Part shown: positions 10,050 to 20,490 of the stretch, piece after piece | How positions within the stretch are numbered: the stretch's first letter is position 1 | How the letters are laid out: every line of letters starts with the position of its first letter | DNA from: Frateuria_A sp035944355 | GTDB lineage: Bacteria > Pseudomonadota > Gammaproteobacteria > Xanthomonadales > Rhodanobacteraceae | DNA length: 64,000 nucleotides | NCBI RefSeq assembly: GCF_035944355.1 | Contig: NZ_DASZBH010000009.1 | Coordinates: forward strand, 152,919 to 216,918 | Reading direction: 5' to 3' | Notes under the pieces: generated by a model | Database searches by the model: none | What the model was told of the DNA's origin: nothing | What the model saw: the letters and a program-made list of their open reading frames with translations, nothing else | Translations under genes and position numbers: made by a program

Positions 10050-10185
10050 GGGGAACGGGGAACGGGGAACGGGGAACATGTGGGCTGCGGCGGGCTGGTA
10101 TCGCTGCAGTTGCGGACGCCCATCGTGCCACGGGCGTCAGCACCACGTGAACCCGCACGTTCCCCGTTCCCCGTTCCCTGTTCCT
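10050..10185. repeat. Heptamer inverted array, locus 1 (holC-pepA)
   Basis: Left arm 10050-10077 is four exact GGGGAAC units. Right arm 10159-10185 is GTTCCCC, GTTCCCC, GTTCCCT and a partial unit. The arms face each other across an 81-base spacer and could pair. The element fills the gap between the pepA stop (10194) and the holC start (10042), both on the minus strand. Confidence 0.9.
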
Positions 10186-10193
10186 CGATCTTC

Positions 10194-11687
10194 TCAGCCC
10201 GCGCGGTCCATCAGCCACTGCACCAGCAGGGGCACCGGGCGGCCGGTGGCCAGGCCCTTGCGGCCCTCGTCCCAGGCGGTGCCGGCGATGTCCAGGTGCG
10301 CCCAGCGCTGGCCTTCGGTGAAGCGCGACAGGAAGCAGCCGGCGGTGATCGCGCCGGCGCTCTTGCCGCCGATGTTGGCCACGTCGGCGAAGCCCGATTC
10401 GAGCTGCACCTGGTAGTCGTCCCACAGCGGCAGGCGCCAGGCGCGGTCGAGCGTGGCCTCGCCGGCGGCGAGCAGCTCGGCGGCCAGCTCGTCGTGCTTG
10501 CTCATCAGGCCGCTGGCGTGCTTGCCCAGCGCGATGACGCAGGCACCGGTGAGCGTGGCCGCGTCGATGATGGCCTTGGGCTGGTAGGTCTGCGCGGTCC
10601 AGGTCAGCGCGTCGCACAGGATCAGGCGGCCCTCGGCGTCGGTGTTGAGCACCTCGATGGTCAGGCCCGAGAGGCTGGTCAACACGTCGCTGGGGCGGTA
10701 GCTGTCGCCGTCGGGCATGTTCTCGGCCGCGGGCACCACGCAGACCAGGTTGAGCTCGAGGCGCATCTTCACCGCGGCGACGAAGGCCCCCAGCACGCCG
10801 GCGGCGCCGCCCATGTCGAACTTCATCTCCTCCATGCCGGCGCCGGGCTTGAGGCTGATGCCGCCGGAGTCGAAGGTGATGCCCTTGCCGACGAAGGCGT
10901 AGGGCTTGTCGCCCTCGTTGCCGCCCTTGTACTCCAGCGCGATCAGGCGCGGCCTGTTGGCCGAGCCGCGGCCGACCGCCAGCAACGAGCCGAAGCCGAG
11001 CTTTTCCATCGCCTCGTGGTCGAGCACGCGGCAGCTGACACCTTCGTTGGCGTCGGCGAAAGCCTGGGCCTGTGCGGCGAGGTAGGAGGGGTTGCAGATG
11101 TTCGGCGGCAGGTTGGCCAGCTCGCGGGCGAAGCGCACGCCTTGGGCGATCGCCACCGCCTGGTCCAGCCCGGGCTGCGCCTCGTGGGCGGCGACGAAGG
11201 CCACCGACTGCAGCTCCGGCTGCGCGGCCTTCTCGCGCGGCTTGAAAGTGGCCGTATAGCGGTAGGCGGCATGGTCGGCGGCGAGCGCCGCGGTCCGCAC
11301 GCGCCAGGCGGCGTCGCGGCCGGGCACGTCCAGGTCGGCCAGGAAGGATACCGCCGTGTCGACCGGCAGCCTGCCCAGCGCGCGGGCGGCTTCCAGGTGG
11401 ACCTTCTGGTAGCGCGCCGCGTCGAAGCTCTTCTGCGCACCCAGGCCGACCACCAGGACGCGACGGGCGGCCACGCCGGCGGGCGCATACAGCACGGCGG
11501 TACTGCCGGCCTTGCCGCTGATGTCGCCGCTTTCCACCTGGCGCTTGATCGCACCTTCGCTGGCCCCGTCCACGCGCGCGGCGGCGCTGGTGAGCAGGCC
11601 GTTCTCGTAGACGCCGACCACCAGGCAGGGCGTTTCGACGGTTTCGGGCGAGGTGCTGGCGGCGACCAGACTGAACTGAAGCGTCAT
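10194..11687 (-). CDS. pepA: Leucyl aminopeptidase (M17)
   Basis: 497 residues, family length. The C-terminal catalytic domain shows FVGKGITFDSGGISLKPG (about 262-279, metal-binding Lys and Asp), the M17 signature NTDAEGRLIL (about 346-355) and GGKSAGAITAGCFL near the end. It is a two-metal, hexameric cytosolic exopeptidase that removes N-terminal residues; in E. coli PepA also acts as a DNA-binding cofactor in Xer recombination. The start MTLQFSLVAAS at 11687 has an AGGACCCTCTCCG-type leader. It is divergent from lptF with 93 bases between, the same layout as E. coli. holC lies downstream. Confidence 0.95.
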   Translation of the reverse strand: MTLQFSLVAASTSPETVETPCLVVGVYENGLLTSAAARVDGASEGAIKRQVESGDISGKAGSTAVLYAPAGVAARRVLVVGLGAQKSFDAARYQKVHLEAARALGRLPVDTAVSFLADLDVPGRDAAWRVRTAALAADHAAYRYTATFKPREKAAQPELQSVAFVAAHEAQPGLDQAVAIAQGVRFARELANLPPNICNPSYLAAQAQAFADANEGVSCRVLDHEAMEKLGFGSLLAVGRGSANRPRLIALEYKGGNEGDKPYAFVGKGITFDSGGISLKPGAGMEEMKFDMGGAAGVLGAFVAAVKMRLELNLVCVVPAAENMPDGDSYRPSDVLTSLSGLTIEVLNTDAEGRLILCDALTWTAQTYQPKAIIDAATLTGACVIALGKHASGLMSKHDELAAELLAAGEATLDRAWRLPLWDDYQVQLESGFADVANIGGKSAGAITAGCFLSRFTEGQRWAHLDIAGTAWDEGRKGLATGRPVPLLVQWLMDRAG

Positions 11688-11780
11688 CGGAGAGGGTCCT
11701 GCGAAGCGAAGAAGGAGGGCGGACCGGCTAGACTTGGCGTTCGGCGCCGGCCTGCGGTGCGAGACCCTCAATCCTATCGC

Positions 11781-12893
11781 ATGCTGAGCATCCTCGACCG
11801 CTACTTCCTGCGCGAACTGGCCCAGACGGTCGCCGCCACCACGATCGTGCTGTTGGCGATCATCACCGGCACGACATTCGCGAAGGTGCTCCAGCAGGTG
11901 GCCGGCGGCAGCTTCCCGGCCAGCGTGATATTTCCCGTGCTGGGCCTGCGCACGCTGGACGGGTTGACCAACCTGTTGCCGCTGGCCGGCTTCCTCGGCG
12001 CGATGATGGCGCTGGGCCGCATGTACCGCGAAAGCGAGATGCACGTGCTGGCCTCCTCCGGCATGGGGCCGCGCGGGCTGCTCCGGCCGGTGGCGATCCT
12101 GGCCGGCATCATCGTGCTGGTGACCGCGCTGGTTTCGCTGTGGCTGGGACCGTGGGCGGTGCGCACCTCCGATGCGCTGGTGGCCGAGGCCAACCGCTCG
12201 GTGATCGCCGCAGGCCTGGACGCCGGGCGCTTTACCGAGCTGCCCGGCAAGGGCGGGATCATCTTCGTCGAGTCGCTGAACCGCGACGGCAGCGTGCTGG
12301 GCAAGACCTTCGTGGCGAGCGAGAGCGTGGACAAGGACGGCACCCGCCAGATCAAGCTGGTCACCGCCGCAGGCGGCCAGCTCTACCAGGAAAGCAACGG
12401 CCAGGGCCGCTTCATGGCGCTGCGCAACGGCTGGCAATACAAGATTCCGCTCGGCCGCGACGACTGGTGGCGCATGCAGTACGCGCGCAACGACGTGGCC
12501 TTGTCCGAGGTGAAGGCCGACGACGAGGAAGACCCGGCCCACTCGCAGGGCACCTGGGCGCTGGCCACCTCCGCCTCGCCCGACGCGCGCGCCGAGTTCG
12601 CCTGGCGCGTGCATGCGCCGCCGATGGCCTTCGTATTGCTGATGCTGGCCCTGCCGCTTTCGCGCCAGAGCCCGCGCGAGCCCCGCTACGGGCGGGTGCT
12701 GCTTGCCCTGCTCGGCTTCTATCTCTACTACCTGCTGCTGGCGCTGGGCCGCGCGCAGATCGGCAAGGGCCACTGGGCCAACTCGCTGTCGCTGCTCCTC
12801 GTGCACCTGCTGGCGCTGGCGCTGGCGGCCTGGCTGTTCTGGAAGCAGTACGCTCCGCGCAAGCCGCGCGGCCCGCGCGGGGCGGTGGCCTGA
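11781..12893 (+). CDS. lptF: LPS export permease LptF
   Basis: 370 residues: MLSILDRYFLRELAQTVAAT starts with the cytoplasmic coupling segment and first membrane helix. Three N-terminal helices, a periplasmic beta-jellyroll domain (about 130-260) and three C-terminal helices match the YjgP/YjgQ fold. LptF and LptG form the inner membrane channel of the LptB2FG ABC transporter that extracts lipopolysaccharide. The C-terminus is Arg/Lys-rich. The stop overlaps the lptG ATG by one base (TGATG), so translation is coupled. Confidence 0.94.
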   Translation: MLSILDRYFLRELAQTVAATTIVLLAIITGTTFAKVLQQVAGGSFPASVIFPVLGLRTLDGLTNLLPLAGFLGAMMALGRMYRESEMHVLASSGMGPRGLLRPVAILAGIIVLVTALVSLWLGPWAVRTSDALVAEANRSVIAAGLDAGRFTELPGKGGIIFVESLNRDGSVLGKTFVASESVDKDGTRQIKLVTAAGGQLYQESNGQGRFMALRNGWQYKIPLGRDDWWRMQYARNDVALSEVKADDEEDPAHSQGTWALATSASPDARAEFAWRVHAPPMAFVLLMLALPLSRQSPREPRYGRVLLALLGFYLYYLLLALGRAQIGKGHWANSLSLLLVHLLALALAAWLFWKQYAPRKPRGPRGAVA

Positions 12894-13990
12894 TGCAGCT
12901 CTCGATCAAGCGCGTCGACCGCCTGGTCGGCATGACGGTGCTGGGCTCGCTGCTCACGGTGTGGCTGGTGCTCACCGGCTTCGACGCGGTGACGCAGCTG
13001 CTGCGCCAGCTCGGCCTGGTCGGGCGCAACGGCTTCACCACCCTCAACGCGATCAGCTACGTGCTGGTGACGGTCCCGCGCCGCATGTACGAGATGTTCA
13101 TCTTCGCCGCCGTGATCGGCGGCCTGATGGGCCTGGGCGCGCTGGGCGCCAGCGGCGAGCTGACCGCGCTGCGCGCGGCGGGCATGTCGCGGCTGCGCAT
13201 CGCGGCCTCGGCCGCCGGCGTGGTGGCGGTGCTCACGGTGGGCGTGACCATCCTGGGCGAGACCGCCGCGCCGTGGGGCGACCAGCAGGCGCAGGCCATG
13301 CAGCTGCGCATGAAGGCGAACAACCTGGGCCTGTCCGGCAGCACCGGTCTGTGGGCGCGCGACGGCGACCGGGTGATCAACGCCAAGGCGACGCTGATCA
13401 AGCAGGTCGAGGGACACAACGTGGTGCAGCTGGCGGACGTGCGCGTCTTCACGCTGACGCCCGATGGCCAGGTCAGCCGCTTCGACTGGGCCCACAGCGC
13501 GCAGAACGACGGCCGCCGCTGGACCCTCGAAGGCGTGCGCACCACCACGCTGGACGCCGCCGGCACCCACAGCAGCTCGGCGGCGAGCGAGCCGTGGGAG
13601 TCGCACCTCAACCCGCGCGTGCTCGAGCAGTCGGTGATCCAGCCGCAATACCTGCCGATGCGCGACCTGTACCGCAACATGACCTATCTCACCCGCAACG
13701 GGCAGAACCCGGGCATCTACGCGGTGACTTTCTGGGGTCGGGTGCTCTACCCGCTCAATACGCTGGTGCTGGTGCTGTGCGCGATGCCGTTCGCCTTCGG
13801 CGCGCTGCGCTCGGGCGGCCTGGGCAAGCGGATCTTCGTGGGCATCCTGCTGGCGATCGGCTGGTACTTCCTGCAGAAGGCCTTGGTGAACTTCGCCACC
13901 ATCTACGGCCTGCCGCCGCTGCCGGCCAACCTGCTGCCGGCGCTGTTGCTCTCCCTGGGCGCCTGGTTGTACTTCCGCCGCAAACTCTGA
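12893..13990 (+). CDS. lptG: LPS export permease LptG
   Basis: 365 residues with the same six-helix plus periplasmic domain layout as LptF: MQLSIKRVDRLVGMTVLGSL, then helices with LGALGASGELTALRAAGMS (the cytoplasmic loop that contacts LptB), a periplasmic jellyroll, and three helices at the end (WGRVLYPLNTLVLVLCAMPF). It partners LptF and LptB for LPS transport to the outer membrane. The start overlaps the lptF stop. Confidence 0.94.
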   Translation: MQLSIKRVDRLVGMTVLGSLLTVWLVLTGFDAVTQLLRQLGLVGRNGFTTLNAISYVLVTVPRRMYEMFIFAAVIGGLMGLGALGASGELTALRAAGMSRLRIAASAAGVVAVLTVGVTILGETAAPWGDQQAQAMQLRMKANNLGLSGSTGLWARDGDRVINAKATLIKQVEGHNVVQLADVRVFTLTPDGQVSRFDWAHSAQNDGRRWTLEGVRTTTLDAAGTHSSSAASEPWESHLNPRVLEQSVIQPQYLPMRDLYRNMTYLTRNGQNPGIYAVTFWGRVLYPLNTLVLVLCAMPFAFGALRSGGLGKRIFVGILLAIGWYFLQKALVNFATIYGLPPLPANLLPALLLSLGAWLYFRRKL

Positions 13991-14127
13991 GGCGGCTCAT
14001 CGGGGCGGGCGCAGGGAGCGCTCCGCGGGAGGTCTGTTTCAGTCCCCCGGCGCCGCCGCCCGTCTTTCCCCCGCGCACTGGAACGCCGGACCGATACCAT
14101 GGCGCGCACCGACCGCCGGAGACGCCC

Positions 14128-14598
14128 ATGGGCAAGCACACCGCCGAGCTGCGCTGGACGCGCGGCGACCAGACCTTCCTCGATAACCGCTACAGCCGCC
14201 TGCACAGCGTGCGCTTCGACGGCGGCCTGGAGATCCCGATGTCGTCCTCGCCCGCAGTGGTGCCGGTGCCGATGTCCGATCCGGCGGCGGTGGACCCGGA
14301 GGAGGCCTTCGTCGCCGCGCTGGCCAGTTGCCACATGCTGTGGTTCCTCAGCCTGGCCGCCCGCGACGGCTGGCGTGTGGACAGCTACCGCGACGCGGCG
14401 GCCGGCACCATGGGGCGCGACGAGCGCAACCGCATCGTCATGCGCGAGGTGCTGCTGCGGCCTGAAGTGGACTTCTCCGGCGACCGGCGGCCCAGCCGCG
14501 AACAGATCGAGCAGCTGCACCGCGACGCCCATGCCGAGTGCTTCCTCGCCCATTCGGTGCGCTGCGAGGTGCGCTGCGAGCCGGTGATGGAGCCATGA
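14128..14598 (+). CDS. OsmC-family peroxiredoxin-like protein
   Basis: 156 residues. It has the two family cysteines: AALASCHMLWFLSLAARDG (Cys at about 71) and DAHAECFLAHSVRC (Cys at about 139). OsmC/Ohr proteins use these as peroxidatic and resolving thiols to reduce organic peroxides. Starts at ATG 14128 (MGKHTAELRWTRG), with GGAG eight bases upstream. The protein resembles the YhfA/OsmC branch rather than Ohr; the exact subgroup is uncertain. Flanked by lptG on the same strand and a convergent membrane gene. Confidence 0.9.
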   Translation: MGKHTAELRWTRGDQTFLDNRYSRLHSVRFDGGLEIPMSSSPAVVPVPMSDPAAVDPEEAFVAALASCHMLWFLSLAARDGWRVDSYRDAAAGTMGRDERNRIVMREVLLRPEVDFSGDRRPSREQIEQLHRDAHAECFLAHSVRCEVRCEPVMEP

Positions 14599-14693
14599 GC
14601 CAGCCGGCCGCCGATCGACTCCTCAAACGAGGGCGCCCCGGCGAAGGCACGGCACCGCGGGCTAGGCATCGCGGCGCCTGAGGCGGCCGGCCT

Positions 14694-15404
14694 TCAATCG
14701 CCCTGCGGCTGCCGCCGACGCCGGGTGAAATGGCCGATCAGCAGCGGCACCAGCGCGAGCAGGGCGATCGCGCCCAGCGGCAGCAGCACTTCCCGGTGCA
14801 TGAACAGGCCCAGGCCGATGCGGTCGCTCTGGATGAGCGCCCGGCCCAGGCCGGCGCCGATCGATGTCTCGAACACCAGCGCCACCGTGCCGCCCAGCCA
14901 GGTGGCGCCGACGAACAGCCACAGCGGGCAGCGCAGCCAGGCCAGACAGACAGTGATCAAACCGAACGGCGCCACCGGCACGAAGCGCAGGAACAAGGTG
15001 TAACTGATCGGGTGGCGCTCGAAACCGTGGTGCAGCTTCGCCGCCAGCGGCGGCGGGTTCCGGCTGCCGCCGCCGAAGGCGTAGCGGCTGGCGAGGTAGA
15101 GGATCAGCGAGCCCAGGGTCAGGCCGACCGAGGACCAGGCCGTGCCCTCGACCACGCCGAAGGCAAAGCCGCCGGCGAAGATGATGATCACGGTGCCCGG
15201 AATGCCGGTCGCCATCGCCAGCGTCAGCAGGCCGATGTAGGCCAGCCGGCTGAGCCACGGGTTGTCCGCGATCTGCTGCTGCAGTTCGTTCTGGTGCGCG
15301 ATGAGCTGCTCGGGGTTGAGCCGGTCCAGCGCGCCCGAAGCGAACAGCACCACGCCGGCGATTACCAGCAACAGCAACGGCAAGGCGGCGCGCAGCCGGC
15401 TCAA
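14694..15404 (-). CDS. TVP38/TMEM64 (VTT-domain, DedA-like) membrane protein
   Basis: 236 residues with four or five hydrophobic segments. It contains the VTT-type motif ATGIPGTVIIIFAGGFAFG and FLRFVPVAPFGLITVCLAW, with a basic C-terminus HFTRRRRQPQGD. The family is linked to lipid scrambling or transport at the inner membrane. No ATG lies near the hydrophobic start. A TTG at 15402-15404 overlaps the deaminase stop by TTGA and gives MSRLRAALPLLLLVIAG; I take this as the start. An alternative reading into the upstream gene gives implausible sequence. Last gene of a glnS operon. Confidence 0.87.
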   Translation of the reverse strand: MSRLRAALPLLLLVIAGVVLFASGALDRLNPEQLIAHQNELQQQIADNPWLSRLAYIGLLTLAMATGIPGTVIIIFAGGFAFGVVEGTAWSSVGLTLGSLILYLASRYAFGGGSRNPPPLAAKLHHGFERHPISYTLFLRFVPVAPFGLITVCLAWLRCPLWLFVGATWLGGTVALVFETSIGAGLGRALIQSDRIGLGLFMHREVLLPLGAIALLALVPLLIGHFTRRRRQPQGD

Positions 15405-15964
15405 TAGTGCGCTCCGCTCTTGCCGTAGTCGGCCAGCACCGTACGCGCTTGCTCGCGCAGGATGTCGCGCCGTACGGCGATGCCGCGGCGTTCGAGCTGG
15501 GCGATCCAGTCCGCCGGCAGCGGGCCTTCGTCGAAGGTGGTGAGCGACTCGACGTCCTCGCCGCGCGCGCCGATCAGCAATTCGTCGATGCCTGCCCACA
15601 CCGTGGCGCCGAAGCACTGGCAGCAGGGCTGCGCGCTAGTGGCCAGGATGAAGCGGCCGTTGTCGCCGGCGTTGAGGCGGAAGCTCGCCAGGCGCTGCTG
15701 CGCGAGCATGTAGGCCATCGTCTCGGCGTGCGCGACCGAGCAGGTCTGCTGCACCACGCGGTTGATGCCGACGGAAACCAGGCGGCCGTCCGCGTGGAAA
15801 ACCGCCGCGCCGAACGGCCCGCCGTGGCTGCGCGCCACGTTCTGGCGCGCGAGCTCGATCGCCAGCCCCACGCGGTCTTCGTCGCTGAGGTAGCGGCGGC
15901 CGGTATCGGCCACCTCGCCGACCCAGGGCGGCAGGGTGAGATGGAGCTGGAGCGGCAGCAGCAT
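15401..15964 (-). CDS. Cytidine/deoxycytidylate deaminase-family zinc hydrolase
   Basis: 187 residues. The zinc site is recognisable: VAHAETMAYM (HAE) and ATSAQPCCQCFGATVW (PCxxC with an extra Cys), the pattern of nucleoside or guanine deaminases. The central part IELARQNVARSHGGPFGAAVFHADGR is typical of the guanine/tRNA-adenosine branch. The substrate cannot be fixed from sequence. It starts 2 bases after the glnS stop, and its own stop overlaps the next gene, so the three form a tight operon. Confidence 0.86.
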   Translation of the reverse strand: MLLPLQLHLTLPPWVGEVADTGRRYLSDEDRVGLAIELARQNVARSHGGPFGAAVFHADGRLVSVGINRVVQQTCSVAHAETMAYMLAQQRLASFRLNAGDNGRFILATSAQPCCQCFGATVWAGIDELLIGARGEDVESLTTFDEGPLPADWIAQLERRGIAVRRDILREQARTVLADYGKSGAHY

Positions 15965-15966
15965 GC

Positions 15967-17730
<1,764 letters not shown>

Positions 17731-17878
17731 CGGTGCGGCTCGGGCAAGCTTGGGCGGAAACCGGGGAGTTTACCCTGAGTTGCGCATGTCCCTGGTCGAA
17801 TCCACTGTGGGCAGCTCCGTTTTCGCGCTTCCGGCGCCAGGGCTTGCCGCTCTCCGGGGTGCGCAGTAGCGTGGCCGC

Positions 17879-18154
17879 ATGCGCATCGCCTACCGAGCCG
17901 AAAGCCTGATCGACGCCCATCTGGTCAAGGATGCGCTGGAGCGCGAGGAGATTCCCGCGTTCATCGCCGGCGAATACCTGACCGGCGCGGTAGGCCAGCT
18001 GCCGGCGATCGACTACGTCGCGGTGATGGTGCCTGAATCCTCCGCCGGCGCCGCCGAGGCGGTGGTGCGCGCGGTCGAGGCGCAACTGGCCGAGGCCCGC
18101 GCGGCGCTCGGCGACTGGGACGGCGACGCGCAACTGGCCACCGATTCGCCGTGA
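17879..18154 (+). CDS. DUF2007 putative signal-transducing protein
   Basis: A 91-residue PII-like small protein: MRIAYRAESLIDAHLVKDAL, then EREEIPAFIAGEYLTGAVGQLPA and VAVMVPESSAGAAEAVVRAV. This matches the DUF2007 pattern (ferredoxin-like fold with a conserved GE and GxLP segment). The function of the family is not known. Divergent from glnS and overlapping the next gene by GTGA at 18151-18154. Confidence 0.8.
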   Translation: MRIAYRAESLIDAHLVKDALEREEIPAFIAGEYLTGAVGQLPAIDYVAVMVPESSAGAAEAVVRAVEAQLAEARAALGDWDGDAQLATDSP

Positions 18155-19071
18155 ACCGATCCGTCTCCACGACCGCGACGCCGCTGGCGCCGCCGGCCGC
18201 GGTCGGCCGCATGGCGCTGGGCGCGATGCTGCTTTCCACCACCGGCATCTTCGTGGTGCTGGCGCAGGTGGCGCCGACCGTGTCGGCGTTCTACCGCATG
18301 CTGTTCGGCGGCGCGATGCTGCTCGGCAGGGTGGCGCTCACGCGGCGCTGGGTGCGAGTCCGATGGCGCGACGTCGTGCTGGCGCTGCTGCCGGCGCTGG
18401 GCTTTTCGCTGGACCTGATCTGCTGGCATCGGTCGATCCTCTGGGTGGGGCCGGGCGTGGCCACCCTGCTGACCAACTTCCAGGTGTTCCTGATGGCGTT
18501 GGTCGGCTGGTGGGTCTATCGCGAGCGGCTGGGGCGCTGGTTCCTGCCGGGCATCGCGGTGGCGCTGGCAGGATTGTGGCTGCTGGTCGGCGCGCACTGG
18601 TCGCTGTTCGACGCGCGGCACCGGCTCGGCGTATGGCTGGGGCTGGCCAGCGGCCTGGCCTATACGGTCTACCTGCTGAGCTTCCGGCGCGCGCTGTCGG
18701 GGCATACGGCGCTGCCGGCGGCGCAGTTCCTCGGGCTGATGAGCCTGCTGAGCGCCGCGCTGCTCCTGCTCTGGGGGCTGGCCGAGGGCGACGCGTTCGC
18801 GCTGGTGACGGCGCACAGCTGGAGCGCGCTGCTGGCGCTGGGCTTTTTCGGCCAGGTGCTGGCCTGGCTGCTGATGGTGGGCACGATGCCGCTGTTGCCG
18901 GCCTCGCTGGTGGGCCTGTTGCTGCTGTTGCAGCCGGCGCTGGCCTTCGTGCTGGACGTGCTGCTGTTCAGGCGTCCGACCGGCGGTGGCGACTGGCTGG
19001 GCCTGGCGCTCGCGCTGGTCGGCATCCTGCTCGGCACGATGCGCAGGAACGGTAAGGACCGGAGTCGATGA
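18151..19071 (+). CDS. EamA/DMT-family transporter
   Basis: 306 residues with ten predicted helices in two EamA repeats (for example MALGAMLLSTTGIFVVLAQV and LLPALGFSLDLICWHRSI; second repeat around residues 160-300). The family exports metabolites or amino acids, but the substrate cannot be read here. GTG start at 18151 overlaps the DUF2007 stop. The stop overlaps the apt ATG by 4 bases, so DUF2007-transporter-apt form one operon. Confidence 0.88.
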   Translation: MNRSVSTTATPLAPPAAVGRMALGAMLLSTTGIFVVLAQVAPTVSAFYRMLFGGAMLLGRVALTRRWVRVRWRDVVLALLPALGFSLDLICWHRSILWVGPGVATLLTNFQVFLMALVGWWVYRERLGRWFLPGIAVALAGLWLLVGAHWSLFDARHRLGVWLGLASGLAYTVYLLSFRRALSGHTALPAAQFLGLMSLLSAALLLLWGLAEGDAFALVTAHSWSALLALGFFGQVLAWLLMVGTMPLLPASLVGLLLLLQPALAFVLDVLLFRRPTGGGDWLGLALALVGILLGTMRRNGKDRSR

Positions 19072-19589
19072 TGCGAGACCTGGATGCACTGATCCGCGCC
19101 GTGCCGGATTTCCCGCAACCGGGCGTGGTCTTCCGCGACGTCACGCCGCTGCTCGCCGATGCCGGCGCGTTCGCGCGCTGCATCGACTCGCTGGCCGAAC
19201 CCTGGCTGGGCGAAGGCGTGCGGGCGGTGTGCGGGATCGAATCGCGAGGCTTCATCTTCGGCGCCGCACTGGCGCAGAAGCTCAACGCCGGCTTCGTGCC
19301 GCTGCGCAAGCCAGGCAAGCTGCCGCTGCCGGTGGTGGGCATGGACTACGCGCTCGAGTACGGCCACGACCGGCTGGAAGTGCGCGCCGATGCGCTGCAG
19401 CCGGGCGAGCGTGCGCTGCTGGTCGACGACGTGCTGGCCACCGGCGGCACGCTGGCCGCGGCGCAGGCGTTGCTCGACCGGCTCGGCGTGGCGCTGGTGG
19501 GCGCGGGCGTGGTGATCGAGCTGCCGGCGCTGCAGGGACGCGCGCGCTGGCGTGGCGACGGGCCGCTGCACGCGCTGCTGCGCTACTGA
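19068..19589 (+). CDS. apt: Adenine phosphoribosyltransferase
   Basis: 173 residues. It has FPQPGVVFRDVTPLLADAG and GIESRGFIFGAALA, and the PRPP-binding motif ALLVDDVLATGGTLAA (about 119-134). It forms AMP from adenine and PRPP in purine salvage. Two ATGs (MM) start it; the first is chosen. Its stop at 19589 overlaps the stop of the convergent acyltransferase by 7 bases. Confidence 0.95.
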   Translation: MMRDLDALIRAVPDFPQPGVVFRDVTPLLADAGAFARCIDSLAEPWLGEGVRAVCGIESRGFIFGAALAQKLNAGFVPLRKPGKLPLPVVGMDYALEYGHDRLEVRADALQPGERALLVDDVLATGGTLAAAQALLDRLGVALVGAGVVIELPALQGRARWRGDGPLHALLRY

Positions 19590-20317
19590 ACGGCGCCTCC
19601 TTCCAGCAATGCCACCACCGCTGCGCGGGCCTGCTGGGCCAGCGCATGGCGATCATGCGGCGCCAGTCCTTGCGTGGGCAGCGGATCGCCCACCCGCAGC
19701 ACGATGGTTCCCGGCCGCACGCGGAAACCTGCCGCCGGCAGCACGTGGCCGCTGCCCTCGATCGCCACCGGCACCACGCTCACGCCGGCCTCGATCGCCA
19801 GCTGGAAAGCGCCGCCCTTGAACGCACCCACGCCGCCGTCGCGGCTGCGCGTACCCTCGGGAAAGGCGCACACGCTGGCGCCCGCGCGCACGACGCCCAC
19901 CGCCGCATGCAGCCGCCGCGCCGAGCTGCGCGCGCTGGCGCGCTCGATGAACACCATGCCCATCGCCCGCGCATACCAGCCCACGAACGGCACCTTGGCC
20001 AGCTCCTGCTTGAGCATGAAGCGCACCGGCGCCGGCAGCGCGCGGAACAGCGCGCAGATGTCGATCATCGACTGGTGGTTGGCCACGAACACGTGCGGGC
20101 GCGACCAGTCGACCCGCTCCAGCCCGTGCACTTCCAGCCGTGCGCCGGCGCCGTGCAGCAGCCCCGGCGCCCAGCAGCGCGCAGCCATCCGCAGCGGCCA
20201 GCGGCGCCCGCCGGTGACGACGCGCACCAGCAGCGCCAGGCAGATCCAGCCGGCGGTCCAAAGCAGGGTGAACAGCAGTTGCAGCGCGTTGAACGTCGCC
20301 CAGGCCAGGCGGCTCAT
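19583..20317 (-). CDS. plsC: 1-acyl-sn-glycerol-3-phosphate acyltransferase
   Basis: 244 residues from ATG 20317 (MSRLAWATFNALQLLF). Two N-terminal hydrophobic helices precede the LPLAT motifs NHQSMID (NHX4D-type), FVGWYARAMGMVFIER, and FPEGTRSRDG. It acylates lysophosphatidate to phosphatidate at the inner membrane. A longer upstream frame to 20425 lacks family sequence. Convergent with apt, divergent from clpB. Confidence 0.92.
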   Translation of the reverse strand: MSRLAWATFNALQLLFTLLWTAGWICLALLVRVVTGGRRWPLRMAARCWAPGLLHGAGARLEVHGLERVDWSRPHVFVANHQSMIDICALFRALPAPVRFMLKQELAKVPFVGWYARAMGMVFIERASARSSARRLHAAVGVVRAGASVCAFPEGTRSRDGGVGAFKGGAFQLAIEAGVSVVPVAIEGSGHVLPAAGFRVRPGTIVLRVGDPLPTQGLAPHDRHALAQQARAAVVALLEGGAVQ

Positions 20318-20413
20318 GCACGCGATCCGGAAAGTTTCGTCACGAGGCGTCCCTGCTGGCCGAGCGGAAAATGATACGTGCCGCCGGCGTGCGCCGGCCA
20401 GATGCCCCGCCGT

Positions 20414-20441
20414 CTTGAAGGGCACTGAGACGCCCTCATCT
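20414..20441 (+). promoter_or_regulatory. Sigma-32 (heat-shock) promoter of clpB
   Basis: -35 CTTGAA (20414-20419) and -10 CCTCATCT (20434-20441) with a 14-base spacer. Compared with the RpoH consensus CTTGAA N11-15 CCCCATNT this has one mismatch. It sits 50 bases upstream of the clpB ATG. Confidence 0.75.
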
Positions 20442-20490
20442 TCTGCGCATTGCGGCCGGGGGCCGCCCGTTTTTCCGAGGAATCCACATC

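Noticed and set aside
10044..12893. Very long open frame (949 codons) on the plus strand
   Set aside because: Its first two thirds are antisense to pepA with low-complexity His/Gln/Gly-rich sequence. Only the part from 11781 (LptF) is real.
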